DNA of 64,000 nucleotides from Oreocharis arfaki (lineage: Eukaryota; Chordata; Aves; Passeriformes; Paramythiidae): NCBI GenBank assembly GCA_013398015.1, contig VZRR01010919.1, positions 1,729,494-1,793,493 on the forward strand, written 5' to 3'. The position numbers and the translations under genes were made by a program. Shown piece after piece: positions 47,580 to 61,700 of the stretch; the first letter of the stretch is position 1, and every line of letters begins with the position of its first letter. Below the pieces are notes generated by a model, which made no database searches, was not told where the DNA came from, and saw only the letters and a list, made by a program, of their open reading frames with translations.

Positions 47580-49382
47580 AACTCTGTAGAGTGACTGGGG
47601 AAAAAAGAAATTTAAAAAAAAAATTTAAATGAAGGAAAATACAAGAAGCCACTTAAAGAAACTTATAAGTTTACACAGCATAAGAGTAGCACCAGACGGC
47701 AAAATATTGTTAAGATGGGAAATCTCCCTAGTGGTATAGCTAGGACAGTTATTGTAACAGTCTGGTCCCTAAAAACATTCTGGTGCTGTAGTAGAAAAAC
47801 TATGAATTTAATGTGGAGCACTCTAACTTATTTTTATACCACACAAATATAATACTGGTGAAAATACTGCACCCTGGAGGAATGCTAAAGCTGAGATCCC
47901 ATATGACAACCACATTACCACTAAGAAAAAATATTCACTAGGAAATCCAGATGTACAGGTGAATTTGCTATGCTTAGCTGGAGAGGATTCTTGAACCTGA
48001 ATTACCTACAGGGTATGTAGTTCTACTGGCAACTCCTGACTAGGGAATAGACAGATCCACTGCATTTTGTAAGTACTATTTCCTAGTTTGAAACAAAAAG
48101 GCTTTTTTTTTTCTTTCAGGCATTTCTCTTCTTCAAGCATTCCTCTGACACTCCTTTAGAAAGATAAGTGGCATATGTATGATCTATTATGCTGAAGGGT
48201 TTTAAAAGGAACAGAATTTTTACTGCTTGGGCATGGGTCTGCTCTTTTTTTTTTTTTTTAAATAATGTCTGGGGGTTTTGGTGTTTTTGTTATTATTTTG
48301 GTTTTTGTAATTTGAAAGAATAGTTTTATCAGAGCAAACACTTCATGACTATCCCTGGAGGGCCTTGAGATTGCTGACAAACAACACCATAACAAGCATC
48401 TAGAACTACTAGAGGTCACTTTCCAGAAAGAAGCAGACATACCAACAGGGGATGTATACAGAGTAGGCTGATAGATAGAAAGCAGTTTCTAACATGGTCT
48501 CTAGGAATATCCCAGGTAGAAAAGCAAAGATTTTTCAATACCTTTCCTAAATGTTCGCTCTGCTCCAGTTTGTAATGTGGATATATCCACCTTATGGAGG
48601 CTGCCTCTTGGTTGTCTATAAACTAATTTTCATTCAAAATTAGCATAATATTTTAACCAAGCACAAACTGAAATAAATCATCATCTATATCAGAAATATC
48701 ACAGGAAAAATGTCCACAATATCTTCCTAAATATGTCAAAAAACATTAGCTAAAAATCACATGGTTTGGTAAACAAAAGTGGTTGCATATCTGTTCTCTC
48801 ACTTCCCCAAAGCCTGGGCCGGGAAGGGGAAGGAAGGGGCTGGAGGAATGGAGAAGGGAGTGGAAAATACCAAACATCATTTAAAAAAGCCAAATAAACC
48901 ACACAATAAACCTTGGGAAAAAATGTGATTGAAAAAAATAAATAAGCTTTGAAAGTAAGCAGTTTCATTTTAACGATGGGATATTTAATCATCTCATCTT
49001 CCTTTAGTCCGCTAGAGCTATACCAAAAAGATAAATGAATATTTAATCTCATATTAATTACTTCATTTGCATATATAGCTACATAAAGAACGTTTTCAAC
49101 CAGCAGATTTTGTCCATCAAGCACATTTTGATGCATTGAAATAAAGGATAATATTAGAATAGCCTTATTCCTTCAAGCGAATATGATTAAATTGCATTAA
49201 TAGAATGTTCTAATAAAAGAACAGATAATAAGCAGGGTCTTTTAGATTACAAAAAAGTTTTCTAGTTTTCCCAAATGCTGGTAAAAAATTATGTTAAAAA
49301 AAAAAAGAAAAAACGCGGACAAAAAACACAAACAAAGAAACAAAAAACTTCATGTGGGTCATATGTCTAACTTCTGCGCATC
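47580..49382. other. intergenic, T run and purine-rich patch
   Basis: No gene recognised. Fifteen T at 48245-48259; a G/A-rich patch at about 48818-48864; an A-rich patch at 49295-49350 just before the next CR1 fragment. Confidence 0.5.
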
Positions 49383-49460
49383 CTGGTCTAGTGGAAGGTG
49401 TCCCTGCCCATGGTATGATCTTTAAGGTACCTTCCAACCCTAAAACACCCTATGGTTGAT
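49383..49460 (+). mobile_element. CR1 LINE, very short 3' end
   Basis: Only the last 80 bases of a CR1 element: 'ctggtctagtggaaggtgtc', 'cctgcccatgg', 'atgatctttaaggtacctt' and 'ccaaccctaaaacaccctat'. The ATTCTATGA tail is degraded. The short length fits strong 5' truncation during retrotransposition. Confidence 0.88.
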
Positions 49461-49469
49461 GGGGTGTCC

Positions 49470-49563
49470 TTTTAAGTAAGAAATGACATGCCCAAACAGG
49501 CATGCCCATTTTTAAGTAAAAAAACAGGTGCCCATTTTTAAGTAAAAAATGACATGCCCAAAC
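49470..49563. repeat. mosaic short tandem repeat
   Basis: TTTTAAGTAA occurs three times (49470, 49510, 49536). The outer copies extend to a 28-base unit ending 'gacatgcccaaac' (49470-49497 and 49536-49563) that differs at one base. The middle copy joins a different continuation (AAAAAACAGGTGCCCA). This is a shuffled three-copy structure immediately downstream of the CR1 end. Confidence 0.88.
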
Positions 49564-51119
49564 CCAATTTCAGGTGTGTGTGATTTCTGCAGTGACAAGC
49601 CTTGCTGGAACTTGTTTGTGTTAGTAGCATGAATTGCCACCACAAAAAGCCAAATGCTAAAACAGAAAACAATACTGGACAAGAAAATATTTTATATGCA
49701 TCTCTCTCACACAATCTTCACACTTCCTTGCAGTTAGATCGCTCTTATTCGTTACTACTGTAAAGAACTACTAAAAATAGATAGATTTCAAGCAAAACAA
49801 CCTGACTTACTGTCACCTTCCACTCCCAGCTTGTCTCCCCTTGCAAAGCAGTCTATGCCTGCTGCTCCCTGACACATGAAATGGGTGTTCAGCTTCACAA
49901 ACAGCTCAAGGAATTATTTTAGAAAGTGCTTATTAAGAAGCAGGATCCCTGCCTCCTCAACACATGCGTATCTCTCTATTCTTTGTTCTTTGTTCTAGTT
50001 CCAGCTTGAGTATGAAGTCCCTATTAATACAAATGCACCTTAAAAAGTCCAAACATAGATGTGGTACTTGCTTTTTCATGGTGGCAACGTATAGCACAAT
50101 AGCTTGCAGCCATCAGTCAGTCACATTGACCTTCAGTTACACAATGAACTACAAGTTTCTTACATTTTTAATAGGAAAAAAAAAAAAGCAATTACAGTGG
50201 CCATTTAGCTGCAAGTTATAAAATCTTTTTAGCATTTGGGAGTTTTATGTTTTTCTCTCGAAGAGGTGAAGTAATGGAATATGAATCAAACCACCATTTG
50301 GATACTGCTCATTCTACAGAACAGCATTTTGTAATGAGAATGAAGTTGTTACACGATTTGTATTAATATCCATAACATAGAGTTGGTTGTATGAGGTGGG
50401 ATTATGCAGACAAAAATAACGTGACCAGTTTACACATACATGCATAGGCATATGTATGAATGTGTATCAGATGAAAAAAACTTGCCTACAAAAAGTGTGA
50501 CTTCAATTTCAAAGGCAATTTCAATTTCCCAGAGAAAATTAGAGTATGAATTTTCTACTATAGCCACTTATTATTTGAATAATTTAACACCTAAAGATTT
50601 CAAGCAACAGACACCATAGGACTTTAAAAAATGAAGAAACAAATTAAGTAGAAGATCAGAAGAAAGAATGGGAAAGCTTAAATTATAAAGGAAACTGCTG
50701 TCGTGTTGGGTATATAAGGCAAGGATCAGTGGAGTTTTTTCCTGTCATTCACTCGCCGTATGACCTGCATAAGTAACTCACTTGAATTACTGACCCTATG
50801 AGTTGGATTCCAAGAAACTGCTCTGGTGTAACCATCAGGATACGGTTTTCTATAGGATTTACTCATAAATTTGTAACTGTAAAAGTGGTCTCTAAAATCA
50901 CTTAAAGCATTGTTATAAATAGAAATATAAGATTCTTCAGCATTTCATATCCATTAGCAGATATTTATCTTGTTAATTTCTTCTTGCTTTCAAATTTGAC
51001 AGGTAGTGTTGGAACAACTTGGAAAGCATTAGCAACCTTTGAATTCTGATGTTTTATTTCTATAGCCAGTTATTTACCTGGGTGTCTGAAAAGTATAGGC
51101 TTTCTCTTTATTTAGAAGA
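49564..51119. other. intergenic, nothing recognised
   Basis: Unique AT-rich sequence with no gene or interspersed repeat recognised. Confidence 0.55.
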
Positions 51120-51850
51120 ATGACTCTGATGGAAGTGTTGCTTTGCAACAAAGGGTATGTTTTGCAGCTGACTTCCTCCATAGGAAGAGTGCCTGCAGCA
51201 TCAGCCCCATGTCAGGCTGGGAAGTGCAGTGCTATGAGCCTGCAGAGGGTTCTCTTTGGCCAGTTGAAACAAGCAAATATAAGGAAGAAATGCTGGTGGG
51301 AAGGATTTTTAATTAGGCAGACTTCTAACACAGGCACTTTTTGCAAGGACAACGCATTTTCTGATCGTCTGTGCTGCACAGAAAGTGAGACCAAGTCCTT
51401 CCCAAGTGTAGCAGTGCCACCAGCCCTCCCAATGCAGTTCCTGAGCCTCTCAGGGATGCCCCAAGTAGCTCCCTGGCTCTCTATCTGCACTCCTTGGCTA
51501 GTTCCAGGGTCCCAGTTCGTGAGCCAAATGATTATGCCAAGAAAACTCTGCTGAGAAAAAGGTCTGCACAACCACATGCTTAAGCTGACAACATGAAGTC
51601 TCATGAAAATCTACAAATAGCTACCACCTGCCCTGATACAGGTCCAGCACATATTTTCTAACTCTTGTACTAAAGCTTCCCCAGGCACTGTGTCAGCATC
51701 CTGAGTATTGGCAAAAACTGCCCGCAGTGTTTCAGCGCTCGAGAGGGAATGCTGAGTGCCCAGAAGGCAGATGCATTTACCAGCCCCCGACACTGAGGTC
51801 ACTGCTAACTCGCTCCAGCATGGTTTTGGCACCACAGGGTGAAATCAGCT
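51120..51850. other. GC-richer block open on both strands
   Basis: A block of about 730 bases with more G and C than its surroundings. It has overlapping open frames on + (51120-51554, 144 codons) and - (51212-51604, 130 codons; 51611-51835, 74 codons). Neither product shows a domain, signal peptide or repeat that I recognise. Long frames on both strands together are what stop-poor GC-rich sequence gives by chance. It could be a decayed mobile element or a regulatory island. Confidence 0.35.
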
Positions 51851-54800
51851 TTCCCACAGACATCAGCTCAAAAATGCTCCTGTCACAATGTTGTGTTATT
51901 AATTGACTGAGAAAATTTTAATTTGTTTTTGAGACCTATATAGAGAGCAAGTGTCCTAGAACATATTTGAGATTGAGATTTCTTGTTTTATAAGTAATTT
52001 GAGATGTTGATGCATTTACTCAAAGAACTACTGGTAAGTAAGCTATTACAGAATCTGCTTCTTGTCAGTAGCAGAATATAAGTTATGCTTCTTAATATAA
52101 ATATATATTTAAGCACATACGTAATTTATATTTATGTAAATTTAAATTACCTGCTCATAAGATGACATGAAGTTTTCTAAGTGAATAATGTTCTTTGATT
52201 CTAGTCCAAAGTCTTTCATGTTAAAAATATTATGAATTTTTGATTCAATGAATGTGCTGTTGGGTTATTAAATTTTAGTATATTTGGTATTATAAATAGA
52301 TAAAGGATTTCTACATCAAGAAATTTTAAATTAATTTGGAAGCTCTGGATATGTTAATTAAGAATACTTGCACATTATTATCCAAATATTTTCTTTTTTA
52401 GAATTCCGAGTCAAGTCTCAACTATGGCATTTGTGGCATAAGTCCAACGAGAAGATACTCCTTAGAGTTCAGCTTAAAAATAAAACTATTTTGCAATCAG
52501 GCAAATATAGCATAGCTCTGAATCCGGTCAAACTCTGGTCATGGCACAGCTTTAAGATAAAAGCTGCAACTGTTTTTCCTTCGTTTAGAACATGTACAAA
52601 TGCAGAGTCAACACAGCTTTGGCTGTAGAAGGTTCTATATGTAAATTGCACATGGTTTAGCCTCAAAGCTTACTCTTATTCAGTGAATATGAGAAAGAAG
52701 TGAGTGTACAGGGCTACTGCTGTGGTGCTGCTTTCCACACGTTTCTTGTTTTTACACCTTACTCTGACATGGACAATAAACTATGGTTGAAGAAAACACA
52801 AACCGGACAGGAGACACACACCATTTTCAGGAGATCTTCTGGGCTGATAGAAGTACAGTCAATCACAGATGGTCACTTTAATCAAATTTGTCCTTCCTGC
52901 CAATTAAAAGAGAAAGTTATGACACCTTAAGCAATAAAAATCTCGTGATCAACATTGATAAACAATCACTGATGTGAATGCTTGTATTTGCATCCAGCAC
53001 ATTCACCTGGGAAAGACCCAGTCATTGCAAAATACCAGGCACCATCTAAAGCAAATAAGCCTTTCCTAATGAGGCAATGTGGATGCCAGATGAAATAAGT
53101 GAGTATAATGTGCTAGGAGAATATTTACCTGTTCTATAAGCTCCGGAAAGAGTAGAAAAACACTGTATTAGACACAGCCATACTCTTCTGAAAAGATCTG
53201 TACTGGAAAAGCAACTGTTTAGATCCACAAGAGATTTAAATTCATTTCAGATAAGTGTACTTCACACTACTTACTGTGGTCAAAATATCTTTTTCTAGGA
53301 TTATTGTCTTTCCCCATTTCTTATGAACTTGATAAAAACCATGCTGTATATTTGATCCCAGAGCGTTCATATTTATTTTTCCATGCATGAGAAAATTTGA
53401 AACCCACAAAATAATCTAATGCCAAGATGCAGACATGATTGATTACTGTCAAGTGGTTGTCTCTTCTGATTTTCAATGCTGCAATAAAAAATTCTGTGAT
53501 TATGAGACACATAACTTTGTAAGCGAATGAAGAAAATTATTTTCTGTTCATTATTTTATGTCTAGAATGACAAGATTTTGAAACAAAATTAAAAATAAAT
53601 TGTTCTGTTCCAAGGGAATAAGCATTTGCATTTTCATGCTGGATGCCTTTTTAATGCTGTTGCATAAATCTCTGAGGTTTCATAAGCCAAAATCCAAGCT
53701 TTCACCAATAAAATTTAAAGAAAATTAAGACAAGTTTCTCTTAAAATAGCTATACAAAGTTTCAGATCTGGAGTTTCAACATGTGCCTTTTGAGTTCCTT
53801 AGAAAATTACTTGACAGGAGGAAAAAAAATAACAACAAAGAACTATTCTTATTTAAACTGGAATTAAGATTAGAAATAGAGCTGTTCCCCTTGTACAAGG
53901 TTAAAAAGCTTTTCCAATAAGAAAGTATAGCAGCTTTTCATTTCCTTCTCCCCAAGAATACACCAAACAAATAGGCTACTAGTAAACTCCTTTCAAAATG
54001 TCAAAACGAAAAATTAATTTATTACCTAAAAATAAAAATTAATTTAAACACAAAAGCAAACGGTAAAGATAATCTAGCAGTATTCCTACGTCCCTTGTAA
54101 GGCAGAAAGTGAAGTTGAGGAATCCCAAGAGCCACGTCCTTAGCTCAGGTGCCTGGATGCGTGGGATGAATAATCACCACTTAATTCAAGCCATTGCCTT
54201 TGTTCATTGCACACAAGAGGGAGCAGTTTTACAGAACATGTGTTACGAAGGTACCCCACTGCTACAGAAATTTTAAAATTTGGTCCTAGATGTTCATGTG
54301 TCAGACCTCTTCAGGCCAGCCATGATACGGAATATCCAGCTCAATGCTGTGGTTTGTTTTTTTCACTCTTATTTTCTTAATATGGCCTACCACCCAATAA
54401 TGTTAATTTGATATCAGCAGTAACTAAAAAAAAGGAAAAGGAGAGGGGAAAGAACCTTACACACCATGGCTTTTACCCTTGTCCTGAAGCTGCCATGAAT
54501 ACTGAAGAAAGAAACAAGAGTGTTGACAAAAGATTGTGAAGTATTAACATTCCTGACTTTTAAAGCTTACAGTTACTATGCAGCACAGGATTATCAAACA
54601 GTGATCTGTTTAGCAAATTACACTGTTAAAATGGCTGTAAATGGTTATTTCAGTAGAGTATTTAAATTTTCATTGAGTGATAAAGAAATGCAGAGATCTC
54701 ATCTAACTACCACTTTTCCTGTATTTTAAATGTGAAGCTACTGAAGTTGTGCCAACACACTTCTAATTCCTTAGAGTAAAATCCATTATTCTCTGAGTAT

Positions 54801-57800
54801 TTCAAGTTTGAGGGAGGACTAGGGGAAAATTCTTGAAATAATAAGTAATGAACAGAATAAAGAACATGCTTTTGAGATATTTAATCTCTACAAACATTAG
54901 CTTTGTACATGATTTCTGAATTCAAATAGTAAGAAAAAGTCAAATATGACAAGAGCTTCCTACAGTATACTTGAAATACATTTGGGATACATTTGGAATG
55001 CATAGGATTCTCTACAGTGGGTAAGTCACTGTATTTTCTCTTTCTAAAGTCGAAGATATTTATTTTAAATGTGCTAGCATATGTTGAAGACAGACATTAA
55101 TGAAGTAAAAACACAAAACCAAACCCCAAAACTTGAGGCTTATCAGCAGGATCTGCTCTAAAAATCGGGTTAAACAAAGGCAAAAGTAACCAGTGCAGTT
55201 GTACTAAGAACTAAAGTTAAAAGAAGCAATGCCAGGCTGCTGCTATTGCACAGCTCCACAGCTTTGAGCCTGACATGTCATAATTGCTGCATTCTGCTGC
55301 TTTATCCCCAAAATGAGCAGTTGTTCATATTTCTACCAATACCATGTATAAAAAACATGTTTTCTTCTTAATCTACCCCTGCAGTCATTACATTTCCAAA
55401 GATGCTAAAATAGTAGAAAAAAGCAATCTATGTGGTTATAAATGGACCTCATGTTCTGAAATAATGCTATCTCTTCGGCCTATTGCTTGACCAGCATTAC
55501 TGGCGGGAATGAGAGAAGGGACACAGCTGGGTCCCACTATTCCTAACATTTTCCTCTTTGAACAATCCCAAGAATAGAAAGAACAGTAGTCAGGATTGAG
55601 TCTAACATGTTCAGTCAAGAAGAAGAAGAGCAGACCACACATTAAAGCACAACTTCAAGTAACACTGTAATAACTTTGAAACCTTGACTTGGGAGGAGAA
55701 CAAATCTTGAGTCCCACCCCAGAACCTCACTATATGCCCAATCTATTTTTCAAGTTGACCTGGATGTACTGGAAATGACCATATCTACTCAATGTTTGGG
55801 CCTTTCTAACAAAATAAAGTGTTGAATGCCTAGAAAATAAAAAGACCAGCAAAGTCGAAGTTGAATACCAGAATAAAGTAGAAATCTTAGTTCTAAAAGA
55901 AAAATAGGGAAATTACATAATTCAAATCTCCGGACCAACTTTGTAGATGACCTTAGGGACAGCAATAATAGCATAATTTGACCTACTTCTTATGACACAA
56001 ATAAATTGTGATAACCATAACTAAGAAAAGCAGAGAGAGGGGTGGTTGGATTATTTGCCTGCCTGAAATGAGGCTTCCAAAGTTTAACTATTCTTTTTTA
56101 AACCATTGCATACTGCAGCCACTAGGGCTTTGGATCCCCATATTCCTACTGTAACTACAGCTGGCATTCATCCACCCTATAACTTGTTCTTTTATCATCT
56201 ACCCAGGACACATAATCAAGAAGGTCATAAAGCCAAAGAGTATCTGTCTTTATCACAAAGTTCAGCAAATGACAGGCAAGGCTAGGGAATTATTTTTAGA
56301 CATGAAGATCATAAATATCGAAATTTGGTATATTTATAATTTAAAAAGAAAAGACCATTAGAAACTGTGCTGTTGGAGAGACTGGTTTTCTCTTTTTTGC
56401 TTTATAGACCTTGATTTCATTACACAGCCTACTGATTTATTTTACATCCAAATGTATTTCAATAAAACATCTGGAAAATGTAACTATACTTCATGAAAAT
56501 CCATAAATGTATTTCCCCAGGAGTCAAAACTTTGAAACAAATCTCAAGAAATCTGTCCTGTTTTTTCTGTTGAGCATGCATTCCAGGTTCTTCTGTATTT
56601 ACCTAATAGGTTATGTTAGAACATGGTGATAAATAATCAAAGAACATTAATTCTAAGCCTTTTTTTTGTTCACTTCTCTACCATTAGCTTCCAGGCTCTT
56701 TATTTTTAATCAAATTTAGAAAAATTTCAATTACTGACATGCATATTTTTTTCACTTTACTGGTATTTATCAAATTGGTATTTAACATGCACCTAGTATT
56801 CTTAATTATTTTTAGTCATCAGTTTTCAGTCTGCTGCTATCTAGATCTTATATTATGGTTTCCACACAGAAGAAGCTGCTTTCATACAGTGCAGTGTAAC
56901 ACAAAGATTCGAAACAGGACAACAGCAAGTGACTTAGTCACTTCTAGAACAGCTCCAAGAAATGCTTTTGCACGTTCTCAGGCTTTGATGGTAAACCATG
57001 AGATGGAGGTACAGTTGCAGCACTTAGAGACAGAGCTCTGTCTTTCCTGGTAAATGGTCCCTCAATGGGATGCAGTTTAGCAGAATCTGATAATGAACAA
57101 ACAGGCATTTAAAACAGTCTTAAAATTTTAAACACACAAAATCCAGATCTGCTGGAGGTTTCTGTTCCTAACAGTTATTGTTGTTAAGGACCCGTAATAT
57201 TTTTTTTCCTCAAGTTGTCCTAAAGCATAATTTCCTTTAGACTTTTTACTCAAAATTAGCTGGATTTCCCTTCTGAACTACATCAGAAGAGTGTTTGTTC
57301 AGAACCAATACACCTTATCATCTTTCCAGACCCTTTTAATACCGCCTATGCCAACACTAAAACATCACTTTGAAGTATTTCTCATTCTTAGAAACTTCCC
57401 TATCAAGATGAGGAACAAGTATTTTTCATTATTTAAAAAAGCCTGTATTGTTGTCTACACATGCATACTAACATGCCTGAATGTTTTAGAATTTCCAAGG
57501 AGTCTATATATATAGATATATCTGACATATACAGTATTGTATCCTTGATTATATAATGTCTGAGTACCTCACCTTTTTTACATGCAATGGGGTCATCTTG
57601 GGAGCTCTCTCATATAAATAAAGAATTGAGAAACAAGAGAAAAAGCTGACTTTGCCACCAATCTAGTTTAGGCAAAGGTAATGAAAATATGCTTTACAAC
57701 CCAGTGTTGGATTTTAATTACTGTGCCACTGTCCTTTGAAAACTGTTCAATTGTTCTATTCTTTGCACATCTTTCTAGGTAGAGGCAAAATAAAAAATAA

Positions 57801-58700
57801 AAGAAAATAAAAACCCCGAATACCTCTGACCCTTTCTGTTTAACATCTTTTCCTTTAAAAAATAAAACTGAATGTTTCAGTGCAAGAGCACAGACTTTTC
57901 CGGTTCCTAGAACTGCTGACAAAAGAACAAACTTCTGCTCTTAGTAGAAACTGTCACTTCGAATATGACTAGAGACAACAGGAAAGTATGAACTTTTCTC
58001 TCTACACCCTCATAATGAATAGGGAAATAACTAAGCCCGCTGACATCTAAAACAACAAGGCGCAAGTCAAGTTGTCCTGATTGTGAAAGTTTGTGATGCC
58101 TCGAAGCAACACAAAAATCAGCTCTGCCCCAGCGATGAACTTTCAGTACTTGTCATATCAGAATGGAAGCAGCAGGCTTTTGATTACTTACTTGTCTCCA
58201 CACAACCTCTTTTTTTCTTATGTTTTCAAAGGCTGTGCCTGCTCATCTGCATGCAGCTGCTATTGCCTGAATTATTCCAGCTTTAAGCCTCAAGCTTTGC
58301 ACCTGGGCTCACAGGCCATAATCTTGGTGTGAGGCAGTTCCCTCAAAATGGGTGCGGATTACTCAGTGGTACATAAATGGAGTCGGTGGAAGAACTGTGA
58401 ACCAAAAAAAAACCTGCAAAAAGGAGTAAATGTGATCCTATGGCTTGGAAAATATGTCAGCTATAAACACATTGGAATAAAATTAACTTTGAAACCTCAG
58501 CAGAAATAAATAGGGACCATGTTCACAAATTATCTCAGCTAGTAAAAACACAGTAACTACTGATTCATCTTACCTAGGTAAGCAGATGGGTTGTTGTTTT
58601 GCCTTTCTTTTTAAGAAATAATGCACCTTTCAGGCACTGGTTCTGAAATAACTATACAGTTTAAAACCTGACAAGATTATGTAAAATCAACACTGCTCCT
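51851..58700. other. intergenic, nothing recognised
   Basis: Almost 7 kb of unique AT-rich DNA without recognisable CR1, SINE or LTR remains. Minor features: repeated 'aaaaattaattta'-like words at 54008-54050 and an alternating TA stretch at about 57504-57522. Open frames are under 105 codons and featureless. Confidence 0.5.
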
Positions 58701-61700
58701 AATAACTGTGTCTTAAATTCAAAGCCTCATAGCTCAAGAGCCACTGTGCTGCAAATGAAGGCTTGTTCCTGTAAAGAATGGTCTTTGAGGGACTCCTCGG
58801 TTTCTGTTTTTCTAAAGCAGTATGTGCACACAATCTGCTCCCTTTTGGTGCAAACTCCTCTTCCTCTGCAGGTTCTGGCACATGAAGCTGTACTTCTGTC
58901 TCTCGTCCAAGCTGTGTATTTACACGTAATTTTGAAACATCATCCTTCTTTCTTTGGAACACTTTTTCGATTGTCTTGCACTCTCTTCCAGTTGTGCTAT
59001 ATACAGTTTAAAGTTTTGACTCTAAGTCTCTTAAATGCTGCAGAGAGAGTTTATTGCTAATGAAGTTTACTACAGGTTACCAAAATCATTCTCTTGATTT
59101 AATGAGTTCTGAGTTAGGCTTTCAGCTATGTAAAGGCACAGTGCACTCAGGATCCTTCTGGTCCTCCTGCATTTATGTGGCGTGGTTTGGTATACATGAA
59201 ATCAGATAGCCCTAATCACTTTTCAGCTGTCATGACTTGGATAAAATCTCTGTACCAGCTATTTCAGTTTTATTAGCTTTGAGAGCACAGATTAGAACCC
59301 ATGAAAAAAATAAACAAACCCACAGAAGTTTTTCAAAGGTTTTTGGAAGTGAGTTAGTAGGGGACATAAAATCACTGAGTTAGGTCAGTGGATTCGGTGG
59401 AGACTATTACCAACATCAAACCAGACCCCGAATATGAAAAGCTCTTGGTTAACAGCTTTAAAGAAAATCATTTAAAGACAACCAGCGTCAAACAACCACT
59501 AAAGATATATTGACTCCTGCTTAAATCTTTTACGCAATCACCCTTTTTTTCTGAATAGTGAACGTAGGACAAAAATAACCTGGGTCGAAACTCAGAGCTG
59601 CTAATCTGCAAGAAAAGCCAACACCTCTCTCCAAGACTAAGACCGTTGCTGGGATGATAAAGGAAGTCTGCCCTACTAACACTGCAGATGTAGCAAAAGT
59701 TTTCCTTATCAGGGTAAGACAAGCCTTTCAGTACCAATAAATCGAATTTCCATATATTGTGGCTTTACCTCGGTAGGCAGCTAAGCGTCACTCAGCTGTG
59801 TCCATAAAAAGATTTGATATTATGAAATTAGCTTCTGAAATACTGCACATAAAAGATTGAGATAGAACAAATCAAAGCTTTTTAGTTAAGAAAATAAATG
59901 TTTAAAAAAATCTTTAATAAATGTTTAAAAAAATATTTTATAAATTTAAAAGATTTTTTTGGTAGAAAAGCATGATTCCAAAGTTAAAATTTAACAGCAG
60001 TGAATCAGCACACGAGTTACACAGGATCAGTGTGACATCACATCCCTAATTCCAGACAAATGTGCAGTGTATTTTCATTTGGTGTTTGCAAAATGGCCTA
60101 ACAGGAATTTAAAGAGTTTCAAACTTAGAAAAAGTCACTTACTTCGCACTAAGAATGCGAACAAGAGTCACACAGCAAAACGTGAAACTATCAGGTCATA
60201 GGCATAAAATAGTGCCATTGAGCAGGCATTCTATAAATGCAATATTTTTTTTTTTTTTTTTCAGAAAGCTAGAATGAGACACAGAAGGAAACAAGCAGAT
60301 ATAATTCCTTGGGACCTTGAAATTCCTTTTGACAGTGTCCTTGGAAAAAAGGTTTTAAGAAGTATTAATAGCCATATAATAAGAAGTGTGATTTCAGATG
60401 GCTCACACACCAGTTAGGCAAAAAGAGTGATAAATGGCATAATGAAAAGAAAGAACAGCATTTTTTACCAGAGATAAAGACTGAGTTACTATGGTTCAAA
60501 ATTTTTAACATATGAATATACAAGAGACTAAATTTAAAGATGTACGTTATTAGCTGATTAGGTAGAAAAACAACGTCTGGTATTTTTAACCATTCCAAAA
60601 AGATTTAATTCAACAACATGGTTGGAAGTACTCAATTTAGCTTTACTTATAAAAGAAAAACCTGTAATATGTAAAACAAAATAGTTTTGCAATGACTGTA
60701 GATGAAGTACCACACATTGTGAAGGAGACAACTAAAAGGTATATGGATGTAGAGCAATATTTTAAATTACGTTATCAAAGCTGCTCCAGTATCCTGGGTA
60801 ATGCACATATCACCTTCATACATTATATCCTTTGTCTGGAAAAATTCTTCAGAAGCTGTAGAGGAAGAAGAAACAGTTTTAAAATCTACCACTCTGAGAA
60901 AACCTGCAGTTCAAGTTTTAAATTCTTAGCCTGAGGAAATTTTATCTCTTTTTCTCAGTGCTGTGTACTAAGATTTATTGTACCTTAATGCTGCTATGCA
61001 TTCTGATGTACTGAATCTTGGGGCACTTGATGTGTGACTGTCTTGAAAGAAGAATGGCAGAGATCAAAATAAAAACTGGGATACTCTATTGTTTATCTAA
61101 ATACTCAGGTTTGTGTCTTTGTTTATTTCTTCATTTCATCTTTAATATCCCTTAAAAACATTGAAGGAAATGTAATCAAATTATGTGAAAACAGAAGGAG
61201 GCTACAGGATGGCAGCTGGAAGCCACAGTTCCTAACCTATCGTAAGTCAAAATCGTCTGTCCAGGTCAGCTTTGAACGTCCTTTAAACACCAAGGATTTC
61301 AGCAAAAAATAAGAAACTCAACTAATGGACTTCTTGGCACAGCACATTTGTTTTTCCAGGGTAGCATAATTTTACATTTTACATTTCATTAATAAGTTTT
61401 AACCTCAAAGTTCAATTTTAATTAATTAAATGTGTGTGGAGGGGAAAGCCAGGTGACTTTCATCCCTTCAACTGTAGCTTTAATTTAATCCTTTAAAAGC
61501 AAGTATAAACATCAAGCCTAAAATATAATTGTTCTACCAGTAAAAGCTAAACTGAACATAATAATCTGCAGTCCAAATAACCTTGAAAGCACAGAATGCA
61601 ATTTGAGTCTCAGTACAATTATGTGCATGTGTAAGCAGTCTTAAGCTTTTCCGCTCTACAAAATTTTTTTTATCTTCCCCTTAAGAAGCACAATAAATCT

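Noticed and set aside
49470..49563. CRISPR-like spaced repeats
   Set aside because: Three irregular copies with unequal spacing in vertebrate DNA; it is a local duplication.
60245..60264. T17-CAG as a splice acceptor
   Set aside because: No credible coding segment or donor follows within a normal exon length; T runs are frequent here.
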